From the NCBI RefSeq assembly GCF_900103425.1, contig NZ_FMXA01000003.1, forward strand, positions 1-64,000: a stretch of DNA of 64,000 nucleotides. Direction: 5' to 3'. Position numbers and translations under genes: made by a program. This document shows, one piece after another, positions 8,151 to 16,464 of the stretch. Under the pieces are notes generated by a model. That model saw only the letters and a list, made by a program, of their open reading frames with translations, was not told the origin of the DNA and made no database searches. The stretch's first letter is position 1; the number at the start of each line of letters is the position of its first letter. This stretch comes from Dialister histaminiformans. Its GTDB lineage: Bacteria > Bacillota > Negativicutes > Veillonellales > Dialisteraceae.

Positions 8151-8798
8151 TTACTTGAGCCTCCCAATCACTGACAATCCACCGCGAAGGACATCGCCTT
8201 CTCTGACACAAATATCAACATCCCCAGGAATATATATTTCAGTACAGGATCCAAACTTAATCATCCCATACAGTTCCCCTTTTTTCACCGTGTCCCCCAG
8301 ATTCTTCCAGGATACCACCCGGCGCGCCAGAATTCCGGCTATAAGAATAACAAGAATTGACCGGTGTTTTCCTTCAATACCAATGGCTCCTCTTTCGTTT
8401 TCAAATCCCACGGTATCTTTATACGCTGGAAGAAAACGCCCCTGTGTATAGGACTGATACTGAATCCGGCCTTCCATAGGCGCACGGTTTACATGTACAT
8501 TGAACAATGACAGAAAGATCGTAATCTTATGACATTTCTGTCCAAGGAACGTATCTTCCTGTACATCCTTCTCTACTGCCATTACGGTACCATCGGAAGG
8601 AGAAACCAGAATATCCTCTCCTTCAGGAATACGGTTATTCCGGTCAGGACATCTGAAAAAGAATGTAAAGTAACATGACAGAACAAAAGGGATTACTGCC
8701 ACATATATATGTCCTGCCCATGCCAGAATAACGGCAATCAACAGAGCTCCGGCAATAAAGGGATATCCCTCATGTAGGATTAACGGTTTTTTCAGCAT
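8151..8798 (-). CDS. psd: Phosphatidylserine decarboxylase, short form
   Basis: A 215-residue proenzyme that decarboxylates phosphatidylserine to phosphatidylethanolamine. The N-terminus is hydrophobic (two helices within residues 12-45); the conserved FLSLFNVHVNRAPMEG block lies at 95-110, and KFGSCTEIYIP carries the self-cleavage site G183-S184, whose serine becomes the pyruvoyl group of the alpha chain. The length fits the compact bacterial/archaeal class rather than the 290-residue E. coli form. Its stop is adjacent to the pssA start and its ATG directly follows the wecG-like gene. Confidence 0.93.
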   Translation of the reverse strand: MLKKPLILHEGYPFIAGALLIAVILAWAGHIYVAVIPFVLSCYFTFFFRCPDRNNRIPEGEDILVSPSDGTVMAVEKDVQEDTFLGQKCHKITIFLSLFNVHVNRAPMEGRIQYQSYTQGRFLPAYKDTVGFENERGAIGIEGKHRSILVILIAGILARRVVSWKNLGDTVKKGELYGMIKFGSCTEIYIPGDVDICVREGDVLRGGLSVIGRLK

Positions 8799-9551
8799 TT
8801 AACCTCTCGTCTCCCTTTTCCATTTTCTGACAGCCACCATAAATTTAGGAATGGCAAGCATACGTCCAATACGACTGGGCTGTAAATACAGACGGTACGC
8901 CCATTCCAGCCGATGTTTCTGCATCCACAGAGGCGCACGTTTTAAATTTCCTGCCATGACATCGAAGACGCCGCCAATTCCTACAGCAACCAGATTTCCT
9001 AATTCCTGTTTATGGGCATAGATCCACTTTTCCTGCTTGGGAACACCCATGCCTACCAGCAGCAGTCTGGCTCCACTGTCCCGGATCTGTTTTATTATTC
9101 TTGCTTCTTCAATGTCATCAAAATATCCGTCATGAATACCTGCCACAGGAAAATCCCCATACTGCGCAGAAAAACGGCGGGCCGCCTTTTCCGCAACACC
9201 AGGAGCTCCTCCCAGGAAATATACAGGCCAGTCATGCGCTCCGGACTGCAGTAACAGTTCATGTGCCAGATCGGCTCCTGTTACTCTTTCAGGAAAACGG
9301 AATCCCAGTTTTTCCCCTGCCCAGAGTACACCGGCTCCATCAGGAACTACGAGCTCAGCATCCCTGAGCACATGAGCCAGTTCATGATCCTGCTGTGCAA
9401 GCATAATCATTTCCGCATTAGCCGTAGCCACGAGATGAACTCCCGGCTCCTGCATAAAGGCGACACATGCCTGAACGGCATCACTCATACGCAAAGCCGC
9501 TATGGGAATCCCCATAACTTCATGAATGGAATACAATTGTTTTTTGTTCAT
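8799..9551 (-). CDS. WecG/TagA/CpsF-family glycosyltransferase
   Basis: This 250-residue protein is a GT26 enzyme. ATANAEMIMLAQQD (about 42-55), PDGAGVLWAGEKLG (about 91-104), VTGADL, FLGGAPGVAEKAARR and LLVGMGVPKQEKWI...VGIGGVFDVMAGNLKRAP are all family blocks. Members transfer N-acetylmannosamine(uronic acid) or related sugars from UDP to polyprenyl-linked GlcNAc in wall polymers or common antigen. It opens the lipid/glycan operon; the ATG follows AAAAGGACTT. The C-terminus keeps the basic membrane-docking region (WAYRLYLQPSRIGRM). Confidence 0.92.
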   Translation of the reverse strand: MNKKQLYSIHEVMGIPIAALRMSDAVQACVAFMQEPGVHLVATANAEMIMLAQQDHELAHVLRDAELVVPDGAGVLWAGEKLGFRFPERVTGADLAHELLLQSGAHDWPVYFLGGAPGVAEKAARRFSAQYGDFPVAGIHDGYFDDIEEARIIKQIRDSGARLLLVGMGVPKQEKWIYAHKQELGNLVAVGIGGVFDVMAGNLKRAPLWMQKHRLEWAYRLYLQPSRIGRMLAIPKFMVAVRKWKRETRG

Positions 9552-9869
9552 AAGTCCTTTTATATCAATATACAGTAATCAGTCTGTATTCAACACTACA
9601 TATACTATTTTATCGTAAGGTCCGGTGCATCCTTCAAAGATATGAATCCTTCTCTTACTACGATAAAGTCAACCCTGATGTTCTGTGCTGATTTCTGTCT
9701 TCTACAGGCAACAAAAATCAGACATTCTGTGTTATTACGTCATAAAATGCCTGTTTATCATTTTAAAACAAAACAGGCAGCATTACAACAGAAATTCCGT
9801 TTCACAATTCACTTATTATATCATAACACAGAATCTGAATGCATATGTCGGCCGCCCTCCGGTTAATCA
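9552..9869. other. 318-bp spacer with several inverted repeats
   Basis: No protein gene is seen. Near the wecG-like start, TTTATCGTAAG (9609-9619) and CTTACTACGATAAA (9654-9667) form a near-palindromic pair with one 2-nt bulge. Further upstream a nested structure occupies 9724-9834 (separate entry). The minus strand also has candidate promoter elements for the lipid operon, e.g. TTGACT at 9667-9672, but no convincing -10 at the right distance. Confidence 0.5.
9724..9834. repeat. Nested inverted repeats between recG and wecG-like gene
   Basis: A perfect 12-bp pair, ATTCTGTGTTAT (9724-9735) and ATAACACAGAAT (9823-9834), encloses a second perfect 8-bp pair GCCTGTTT / AAACAGGC (9749-9756, 9771-9778). 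The inner hairpin is followed on the minus strand by ATTTTATG and may be the recG terminator. The outer pair has no obvious explanation. Confidence 0.6.
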
Positions 9870-11906
9870 TCAATGATAGATCCTTGAAAAGAATTCCCCA
9901 TGAAAACGACGGGCCAGTTCTTCCTTTACGTCCAGCCCATGGCTGATTTCTTCCCTGGCGGCTTTCCGTGCCTCTTCCAGGATGGGCAGATCTCTGATTA
10001 CATTCGCTACCTTAAGATCGTCCATACCATGCTGCCTGGTACCAAAGAATTCTCCGCTGCCGCGCAGAAGCAGGTCTTTTTCCGCCAGAGTAAATCCATC
10101 CTGTATCTTCGTCATGAGGGACAGACGGAATTCTGCGGCTTCGCTGGTATTGTCAGAATACAGGATACAGTAGGATTTAGCCTTGCCGCGCCCTACCCGT
10201 CCACGCAGCTGATGAAGCTGAGAAAGACCAAATCGGTCAGCACCATATATAAACATGATGGTGGCATTCGGTACATTAACCCCTACTTCAATTACACTGG
10301 TTGCCACCAGCATCTGAATTTTGCCCTGTACAAAGGCTTCCATTACCTCATCTTTTTCTCTGGCTTTCATCTGTCCATGCACAAGCCCCAGGCAGAATTC
10401 CGGAAACTGCTTCGTCCGGAGTTCCTCATACACAGAAACTGCCGCTGCCAGATCCGCCTTTTCACTTTCCTCCACAAGCGGGCAGACCACGTATACCTGG
10501 TGCCCCATATTCATTTCCTTTTTCATAAACCGGTAAATACGCGCCAGCATATTTCTCCCAACTGCATATGTCCCCACAGGTTGTCTTCCCGGCGGTAGAT
10601 GCCGGATGGATGACACATCCAAATCTCCATACACGGATAAGGCCATAGTCCGGGGAATCGGTGTAGCGGTCATGACCAGTATATGTGGATTATCCCCTTT
10701 AGTCTCCAGCCGTTCTCTCTGTTTTACGCCAAACCGATGCTGTTCATCTGTCACTACCATCCCCAGATGTGCGAATTCCACCGGATCTTCTATCAGAGAA
10801 TGCGTACCGACCAGGATATCGATTTTCCCGCTGGCCAGACGGGAAAGGATTTCCTTTTTCTCCGATGCCCGGGTCTGCCCGGTCAGCAGTTCTGTGCATA
10901 TACCTGTCCCATCATACAGTTCCGACAGGGTCTTATAATGCTGTGCCGCCAGAATTTCTGTCGGCGCCATCAGTGCTCCCTGATATCCGTTTTCAACAAT
11001 TTTGGCCAGTGCAAGTGCAGCAATGACTGTTTTTCCGCTGCCTACATCCCCCTGTATAAGCCGCTGCATGGGCACAAGCCCTTCCATATCGCTTTCTATA
11101 TCCACAAGGACCTGTTTCTGATCATCCGTGAGCTCAAAAGGAATATTCTTCATCACTGACAGCATCAGCTTTCCATCCGGCGAGCATTTGATGCCTGTAT
11201 GTCCCTGTTCCCTTTTCTTCCGGAGGAGCCATATGCCAGCCTGCATAAAGAACAGCTCCTCAAAGGCCAGACGGTACCGGGCCCGCTTCTGTTCTTCCCA
11301 GCTTCGCGGGAAATGCATGGCATAAACCGCTTCTTTCCTTTCCATAAGATGGTATTTCATCCTCACCCGGGAAGGAAGATTTTCCTCTATTGTATCCATA
11401 TGCTGTAAAGCATAGGCTATCATTTTCTGCATCTGCTGCAGCCGTATACCTTCAGTCAGCGGATATACCGGAACCAGTTTTTTCAGGGACTGGATTTCTT
11501 CCGGCCTGGCCGATATGGTTTCCGCATTGGACATCTGATATTTTCCGTAGACATACTCCACTTTGCCATAGGCAAGTATTCCCTGTCCCCGGTCAAATGC
11601 CTGACGCTTCCATGGCTGATTGAAATAGGTCAGATTAACAGCCCCCCGCCCATCGGTAAGTACCACGGTTATAATGGAGAGCCGCGGTCTGGGTCTCACC
11701 TCCCGCACATCCACTATACGCCCGTATACCACGTGTTCATCTTCTGTATCCAGCGCATCCATGGGGGTGATATCCGTCCAGTCCTGATATTTCCTTGGAA
11801 AATAAGAAATCAGATCTTCCACTGTATGGATTCCCAGACGGCCCAGCTTTTCTTCCATCTTAGGCCCCACGCCCTTAACCGCTGTCACCTTGTCTTTTAA
11901 TTCCAT
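9870..11906 (-). CDS. recG: ATP-dependent DNA helicase RecG
   Basis: A full-length 678-residue RecG, the branch-migration helicase that regresses stalled forks and processes Holliday junctions. An N-terminal KGVGPKMEEKLGRLGI helix-hairpin-helix-like region precedes the OB wedge domain (about 60-150). Helicase motifs follow: GDVGSGKTV Walker A, MAPTEILA, TDEQHRFGVKQR (DExH), MTATPIPRT, and the C-terminal LVATSVIEVGVNVPNATIM and LHQLRGRVGRG. The ATG follows CAGGAGAATCCT. It stands alone, divergent from rpmB. Confidence 0.96.
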   Translation of the reverse strand: MELKDKVTAVKGVGPKMEEKLGRLGIHTVEDLISYFPRKYQDWTDITPMDALDTEDEHVVYGRIVDVREVRPRPRLSIITVVLTDGRGAVNLTYFNQPWKRQAFDRGQGILAYGKVEYVYGKYQMSNAETISARPEEIQSLKKLVPVYPLTEGIRLQQMQKMIAYALQHMDTIEENLPSRVRMKYHLMERKEAVYAMHFPRSWEEQKRARYRLAFEELFFMQAGIWLLRKKREQGHTGIKCSPDGKLMLSVMKNIPFELTDDQKQVLVDIESDMEGLVPMQRLIQGDVGSGKTVIAALALAKIVENGYQGALMAPTEILAAQHYKTLSELYDGTGICTELLTGQTRASEKKEILSRLASGKIDILVGTHSLIEDPVEFAHLGMVVTDEQHRFGVKQRERLETKGDNPHILVMTATPIPRTMALSVYGDLDVSSIRHLPPGRQPVGTYAVGRNMLARIYRFMKKEMNMGHQVYVVCPLVEESEKADLAAAVSVYEELRTKQFPEFCLGLVHGQMKAREKDEVMEAFVQGKIQMLVATSVIEVGVNVPNATIMFIYGADRFGLSQLHQLRGRVGRGKAKSYCILYSDNTSEAAEFRLSLMTKIQDGFTLAEKDLLLRGSGEFFGTRQHGMDDLKVANVIRDLPILEEARKAAREEISHGLDVKEELARRFHGEFFSRIYH

Positions 11907-11980
11907 AGGATTCTCCTGTTAAGAATACACAGGGCATTATTATATAAAAAAGTCCCCATCCCTGTAGAAAATTAAATATC

Positions 11981-12009
11981 TTGACTTATCTTCTGATTCT
12001 TTATATTAT
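11981..12009 (+). promoter_or_regulatory. rpmB promoter P1
   Basis: TTGACT (11981-11986), 17 bp, TATTAT (12004-12009) on the plus strand. Confidence 0.65.
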
Positions 12010-12038
12010 AATTCTACCGATAAAGCAAACACAAACGC

Positions 12039-12067
12039 TTGCCAGTGCAAGTATTTTATGCTATATT
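12039..12067 (+). promoter_or_regulatory. rpmB promoter P2
   Basis: TTGCCA (12039-12044), 17 bp, TATATT (12062-12067) gives a second, closer promoter for rpmB about 40 bp before its start codon. Confidence 0.6.
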
Positions 12068-12107
12068 ATGAATGTTGCAATCGCGGAAGCGCAAGGAGGT
12101 GTAGAAC

Positions 12108-12299
12108 ATGGCTAATTATTGTGAAATCTGCGGGAAGAAGACCACAACCGGTATGAACGTATCCCACTCTCATCTGAAGACCAAGAGAACCTGGAAACCG
12201 AACATTCAGAGAGTTCGTGCTAAGGTTGATGGCAAGGTAACAAGACTGAATGTCTGCACCCGCTGCCTTCGTTCTGGAAAAGTTGACAGATCTTTATAA
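12108..12299 (+). CDS. rpmB: 50S ribosomal protein L28
   Basis: This 63-residue basic protein is L28. It is the zinc-binding (C+) form: C5-x2-C8 and C50-x2-C53 make a four-cysteine site. The HSHLKTKRTWKPNIQ block is typical. The AAGGAGGTG site lies 9 nt before the ATG, and two promoters precede it. A terminator follows at once, so it is a single-gene unit. Many bacteria keep a zinc-free copy for zinc starvation; none is seen here. Confidence 0.97.
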   Translation: MANYCEICGKKTTTGMNVSHSHLKTKRTWKPNIQRVRAKVDGKVTRLNVCTRCLRSGKVDRSL

Positions 12300-12310
12300 T
12301 CTGCAGATAA

Positions 12311-12336
12311 AAGACCGGTATTTACCGGTTTTTTTA
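12311..12336 (+). terminator. rpmB terminator
   Basis: ACCGGTA-TT-TACCGGT followed by seven T, 12 bp after the rpmB stop. Confidence 0.9.
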
Positions 12337-12350
12337 TTGCCTGTCCATTC

Positions 12351-12398
12351 AAAAACAGGGAATGATGAATCTGATATTTCATCATTCCCTGTTTTTTT
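12351..12398. terminator. Bidirectional terminator, overlaps CofE-like stop
   Basis: AAAAACAGGGAATGATGA and its complement form an 18-bp stem with a 7-nt loop and T-runs on both strands. It insulates rpmB from the convergent CofE-like gene, whose TAA lies in the final T/A run. Confidence 0.9.
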
Positions 12399-13041
12399 AT
12401 CCCTGTACGTAATTTCTTATGATGGCCATGGGGATATACTGTTTTCCTGAAGAGAACGGGGCTTTCGCCAGGATATGTGCTGCCTTTCTGGCAGAAACCT
12501 TCCGGCTGGTCCCCAGAATAGTTACTTTTTTCCATTCTCTGGTTTCCACTATAACCGCGCCATAAGCTCCAACCCGCTCCACAATCTCCTCACATAGTTT
12601 CTTCACAGGAAAGGGCCTGTAGATAATACATTTATCGTAAGGCGGGAGAGCCTCAGTCACAGCGCAGGAAAAATCAGCCTTCGGGCAGTGAATAAAAAAC
12701 ACGTCCTCATATCCTGCAAGCGCACAGAGGCGACCTATGATGTGCCATAAAATGGTTTTCCATTTCCCTGCCACCGCCATAGCCGAGGCCATAACGTACA
12801 GATTGCTGAATGGATCATCTTCCGGCAGAAGACGGCAGAAAAACCGCTCCAGAAATCCAGGCTGCATTTCCTCTGGACGTATATACCGGTTCTGCATAAT
12901 CGCTGCCGCTTCTCCGGTAAGGCAGATTACATCCTCTGGATGAACCGTCCCCACACAGGATGAAATGATGGTCTCCCATGTATCCACCGATGTAAGCACA
13001 GACGTACTTACCGGTACAACCATCAGTTCTGCCATTACCAT
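12397..13041 (-). CDS. Coenzyme F420:L-glutamate ligase-like protein
   Basis: About 212-214 residues. The N-terminus VVPVSTSVLTSVDTWETII...HPEDVICLTGEAAAIMQ resembles the CofE/FbiB ligase fold (PF01996), in which the protein adds glutamate to a phospholactate-like acceptor using GTP. The rest (AGKWKTILWHIIGRLCALAGYEDVF and AYGAVIVETREWKKVTILGTS) fits the same family distantly. No F420 genes occur nearby and Negativicutes are not known to make F420, so another acceptor is likely. Starts at 13041 and 13035 are both possible; the second gives a TAATG overlap with the upstream gene. Family call is by eye. Confidence 0.6.
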   Translation of the reverse strand: MVMAELMVVPVSTSVLTSVDTWETIISSCVGTVHPEDVICLTGEAAAIMQNRYIRPEEMQPGFLERFFCRLLPEDDPFSNLYVMASAMAVAGKWKTILWHIIGRLCALAGYEDVFFIHCPKADFSCAVTEALPPYDKCIIYRPFPVKKLCEEIVERVGAYGAVIVETREWKKVTILGTSRKVSARKAAHILAKAPFSSGKQYIPMAIIRNYVQG

Positions 13042-13589
13042 CGGTCTCCTCTGTACTCATGCAGCGCATTCCGGATATCCGCGCCAGTCAGATAGACTCT
13101 GTCCTTGGCGTAATACCATTCTCCACGGCCCATGGCCTGATAAATGATATCTATCGGAACATCAGGGATTCTTTCACAGTTTCTTATTACATCTCCTGTG
13201 ACGCTTTTCAGCGTCACTACTATGCGGAGCCCTACCATTCGCCCCTTATGCACCGTTACGGCCTTCCAGTAGCCATCCGTCCGCGGATGTCTCTGATCGG
13301 TAACCTGAGCATATACCTGCAGCGCATCATACTGCTCCGCCGGAAGGCAGGCACGGGCTATGACATCCATAAGGATGCCCTTCTGCTTCCCTTCATTGAT
13401 GACAGGCACCGTAAAGGAAAGGACGGCCTGCGTGTGCGACAGACTCTCTGCCACAGCCCGTGACTGTCTTCGCGTAACGACGCGAAACTCACAGTCCCCC
13501 TGAACCCAGCGAAAAATCCAGTAGGCGATAAATCCCAGGCATATGAGGAACAACGACGCCGCTATGGTTTCAAGAATCGTATAGATCAT
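13035..13589 (-). CDS. Membrane-anchored protein, unknown function
   Basis: This 184-residue protein has one N-terminal helix (about residues 5-27) and then a soluble region predicted outside the membrane or in the cytoplasm. The soluble part alternates beta-like segments (AVLSFTVPVINEGKQKGILMDVIARACLP, KGRMVGLRIVVTLKS), suggesting a beta-sandwich, and ends in acidic/aromatic turns. I recognise no family. It is cotranscribed with murI upstream and the CofE-like gene downstream, which it overlaps by a few bases. Confidence 0.6.
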   Translation of the reverse strand: MIYTILETIAASLFLICLGFIAYWIFRWVQGDCEFRVVTRRQSRAVAESLSHTQAVLSFTVPVINEGKQKGILMDVIARACLPAEQYDALQVYAQVTDQRHPRTDGYWKAVTVHKGRMVGLRIVVTLKSVTGDVIRNCERIPDVPIDIIYQAMGRGEWYYAKDRVYLTGADIRNALHEYRGDRW

Positions 13590-13592
13590 AGG

Positions 13593-14366
13593 TTATTCTC
13601 CAGTGTCCACCGTTTCAGCATGTGCCGCACTGCCAAAAATACTTTTAACAAGGGTATCGGCCGTGCCGCCCGATGCGGTAAAACAGAACTGATCCGGCTG
13701 CGGTGTTCCCGCCAGCTGATGGCCCGATTTCAGCAGGTTCATGCCTTCTTCCACAGTGACTTCCGCTGGATCCCAGAACGCCGCATGCGGAAGATATCGG
13801 GAAATTAGTTCTTTTTCCAGCGGGTAATGTGTACATGCCAGAAAGGCATATTCCGTATTTTCCGCCCCGGTTTCCTGTACGCCCCTGCGGACAATGGATT
13901 CCATGGACTCCCGGCTTTCTCCCATCTCTATGGCATGGGCCAGTCCTGGAAATCCCAGTTCATGTACCTGAATCCATGGATATTTTTCATGAATCAGATG
14001 CTTATGGCGATGGGTGGCAATGGTAGCCGGTGTCGCCAGTACAGCCACTTCTTTCACTCCGTCTAATGCTGGCATGTTCAGACTCATGCGTACTACAGGC
14101 ACTTCACAGTCAAAGAATGAGGGAGCCGCGTTAAAAGAAATCGTATTGCATCCCACAATAATCATCTTGACCTGTTTTTTCAGCAGGTAATCCCGAAGGG
14201 ACGACGCCAGTGTCGTGATTTCTTCCTTTGTTTTATCTCCATACGGATTATGCGCCGTATCCCCGATAAAGACGATTCCTTCATCTGGGTATTTTTTCTT
14301 CAGATACCGGGCTACTGTCAGCCCGCCCACTCCGGAATCCATAATTCCGATTGGTCGATTATCCAT
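13593..14366 (-). CDS. murI: Glutamate racemase
   Basis: This 257-residue enzyme interconverts L- and D-glutamate for peptidoglycan. The N-terminal IMDSGVGGLTVARYL, the first catalytic cysteine in VGCNT (C73) and the second in ACTHYP (C178) are present. Two spots differ from most MurI proteins: AHNPYG replaces ARxPYG, and VGCNTISFN replaces CNTASA. These may only be lineage variation, or point to aspartate or another substrate. It overlaps the thioesterase gene by 1 nt. Confidence 0.9.
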   Translation of the reverse strand: MDNRPIGIMDSGVGGLTVARYLKKKYPDEGIVFIGDTAHNPYGDKTKEEITTLASSLRDYLLKKQVKMIIVGCNTISFNAAPSFFDCEVPVVRMSLNMPALDGVKEVAVLATPATIATHRHKHLIHEKYPWIQVHELGFPGLAHAIEMGESRESMESIVRRGVQETGAENTEYAFLACTHYPLEKELISRYLPHAAFWDPAEVTVEEGMNLLKSGHQLAGTPQPDQFCFTASGGTADTLVKSIFGSAAHAETVDTGE

Positions 14367-14782
14367 TACTTTCTGTCTCCTTCAGATATTTCTGCCAGTC
14401 TGGCAATTGTTTCTGCCGGCAATCGGGTCAGATGCCCTGTATCGGCATGGGATACGCCCCCCAGTGTGCGGGCTCTGCATAACAGTTCATTTGTACCTTC
14501 CCGATATATTTCATATTCAAATACCATTTTAGCCCGGTTCAGTTCACGGAGCCATGTTTTTACCAGCACCACATCATCATTTCGTGCGGAACTTATATAC
14601 TTGATATTAACTTCCAGAATCGGACACACAATGCCCGCAGCCGTCAGATCATTGAGCAGAATACCTCCTTCTCTGAGATACTCCACCCGGGCCTCCTCCA
14701 GCCAGTGTACATAATTGGCATGGTGTACTACCTGCATTCCATCGTTTTCATAATAATGAACACGTCTTCTATAGGTATACAT
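14366..14782 (-). CDS. YbgC-like acyl-CoA thioesterase (hot-dog fold)
   Basis: About 138 residues with the 4HBT hot-dog fold. YYENDGMQVVHHANYVHWLEEARVEYLREGG is the signature, where the Asp and following His-Asn-Tyr form the thioesterase centre. I chose the ATG at 14782, preceded by GGAGG 11 nt upstream. A longer frame to 14893 would run through a terminator hairpin and is rejected. It precedes murI with a 1-nt overlap. Family members hydrolyse short or long acyl-CoA or acyl-ACP. Confidence 0.87.
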   Translation of the reverse strand: MYTYRRRVHYYENDGMQVVHHANYVHWLEEARVEYLREGGILLNDLTAAGIVCPILEVNIKYISSARNDDVVLVKTWLRELNRAKMVFEYEIYREGTNELLCRARTLGGVSHADTGHLTRLPAETIARLAEISEGDRK

Positions 14783-14869
14783 TCTTATTATTCCTCCATA
14801 TTTTTTCATTTTACTACACAACATATTCTTTGTGAATGAATCCGCTTTCCACCGGTTTTGTTCATAAAT

Positions 14870-14904
14870 AAAAAAGATACAGTGGAATCCCATTGTATCT
14901 TTTT
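14870..14904 (-). terminator. Terminator after DUF697-like gene
   Basis: AAAAAGATACAGTGG-AATC-CCATTGTATCTTTTTT forms a 15-bp stem, ending the transcript from the coiled-coil protein gene upstream. Confidence 0.85.
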
Positions 14905-14930
14905 TCGCACCGTTTCACCAGTTCAAAGAC

Positions 14931-16352
14931 TTATTCTTTGTCTTCTCCCTTTTGGTCTTCCGGAGCTGTTGTCTCTTCCGGTTCTGCTTTTCCGGCCCTG
15001 GTCTGTTCTGCCTTATCCTGTTCTCTGTAATAAGCAGCCTTCTCTTCTACACGGGAACGGAAATCACTGGCTGCCTGGCGGATGTTTTCTTCTGCTTCAC
15101 TGGCAGAGTTTTTAATCTTTCCGGAAACTTCTTCCGCCTTAGCCTGTGCGGCATCTGTCCTTCGTTTCACTTCATCACGAAGCCCTTCTGCCTGCTTTCT
15201 TGCAGCTTCCATCTGTTCCAGGGCAGCAGCCTTAGCCTGTTTTGCACGAACTCTGGCTTCAATTTCCTTGACCATAGCCTGTGCCTTTAACGCATCAGCT
15301 CTGGCTTTCATGAGTTCCACCTTGAGCTCTGCCTGCTCTTTCAGCAGTCTGGCTTTAATAACTGCATCGCGGGAAAGTTCCTTCGCTTTGATTCTGGCTG
15401 CAATCTTAACATCCCGGGAGACCTGATTTACAGTTTCTTCCGTTACTTCTCTGGCCGCCATAGCGGTATATTTTGCCGAATCCATCTGTTCATCTGTTAC
15501 ACCGGCACGGCGCAGTGTTTCTTCTGCCTTGTCTGCCACATCACTGACAGCATCTTCCAGATTATCCGTCAATGTATTGAATAATCTATGAGCCTTTACC
15601 GGGTAAAATTTCTTGATATTTCTCTTGAGTTCCTGTGTAAAATCCGCTTTTTCATCGCCCAGCGGGATATCCTTATCAGGATTATTCTCCAACGCTTCAG
15701 CAGAAGCTTTTCCTTCTGCCTTTTCCATTTCAAAAATATCAATATACGGCTTAATATTATCCGGCTGACCATCCTTAATCCAGCGCTGAGCCGCCTTACC
15801 GATACCAAAGGTAACCGATACCGCAATCGGCATCTGCATAAACGGCAGAGGAATCAGCGTTGCTGCCAGGTTTCCAAGAACTGTGCCGCCCAGAGACCCC
15901 ATAAATGCCAGCACGGACTTATGAGTTACGGTTTCTCCATAAATACTGCCAATGCGGCTGATCATATACACTTCATTGGCTATCAGCGCTGCCGTCCCCA
16001 GAACCGGAGTCAGTACAATCACCCCTGCTCTGGCTGCACCCCAGCGAATAAGCTCATCCGCCTGCTTATCCCGGTCATCAACCACTTCTACTTCCACTTC
16101 AGCCACCGGGCTTTCTACCGATACTACCGTGTGTTTTGGATTTGCTGTCTCTTCAGACGATGTTTTCGTCTGCGGCTCCGGAGGGCATTCCTGAGTATTC
16201 CCCGCATCAGCAGCTGACGCCTCAGAAGCAGTGTCTGCCGCAGGTTTCACTTCCAGTGGAAGGCCTGCCGGTTCCTTCACCACAGCCTCTGCTTTTGGTC
16301 TGACTACTGGAGATTTTTCTTCCGGCACCTGTACGTTTTTATTCTCTTCCAT
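14931..16352 (-). CDS. DUF697-like membrane protein with long coiled coil
   Basis: This 473-residue protein has three parts. Residues 1-95 are low-complexity, rich in Glu, Pro and Ala. About 100-195 is hydrophobic with small-residue patterns (ARAGVIVLTPVLGTAALIANEVYMISRIGSIYG, AFMGSLGGTVLGNLAATLIPLPF) like DUF697 domains that often accompany GTPases. About 225-455 is a lysine/glutamate/alanine-rich helix with heptads, ending in an acidic tail. A membrane-anchored scaffold is the best description. No signal peptide is seen. It is alone between a terminator and the SDR gene. Its biochemical role is unknown. Confidence 0.75.
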   Translation of the reverse strand: MEENKNVQVPEEKSPVVRPKAEAVVKEPAGLPLEVKPAADTASEASAADAGNTQECPPEPQTKTSSEETANPKHTVVSVESPVAEVEVEVVDDRDKQADELIRWGAARAGVIVLTPVLGTAALIANEVYMISRIGSIYGETVTHKSVLAFMGSLGGTVLGNLAATLIPLPFMQMPIAVSVTFGIGKAAQRWIKDGQPDNIKPYIDIFEMEKAEGKASAEALENNPDKDIPLGDEKADFTQELKRNIKKFYPVKAHRLFNTLTDNLEDAVSDVADKAEETLRRAGVTDEQMDSAKYTAMAAREVTEETVNQVSRDVKIAARIKAKELSRDAVIKARLLKEQAELKVELMKARADALKAQAMVKEIEARVRAKQAKAAALEQMEAARKQAEGLRDEVKRRTDAAQAKAEEVSGKIKNSASEAEENIRQAASDFRSRVEEKAAYYREQDKAEQTRAGKAEPEETTAPEDQKGEDKE

Positions 16353-16464
16353 AGTGAACCCCTCCCTGGTAATTGTTACTGATATCTATTATTTTTTATA
16401 TTATACCACACAGATAAATAAACTTATTCGATTCTGCGCGCCTTCTGCCATGGATTATCTGCCA

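Noticed and set aside
14783-14893. N-terminal extension of the thioesterase gene to 14893
   Set aside because: It would translate the terminator hairpin at 14870-14904; the ATG at 14782 has a GGAGG site.
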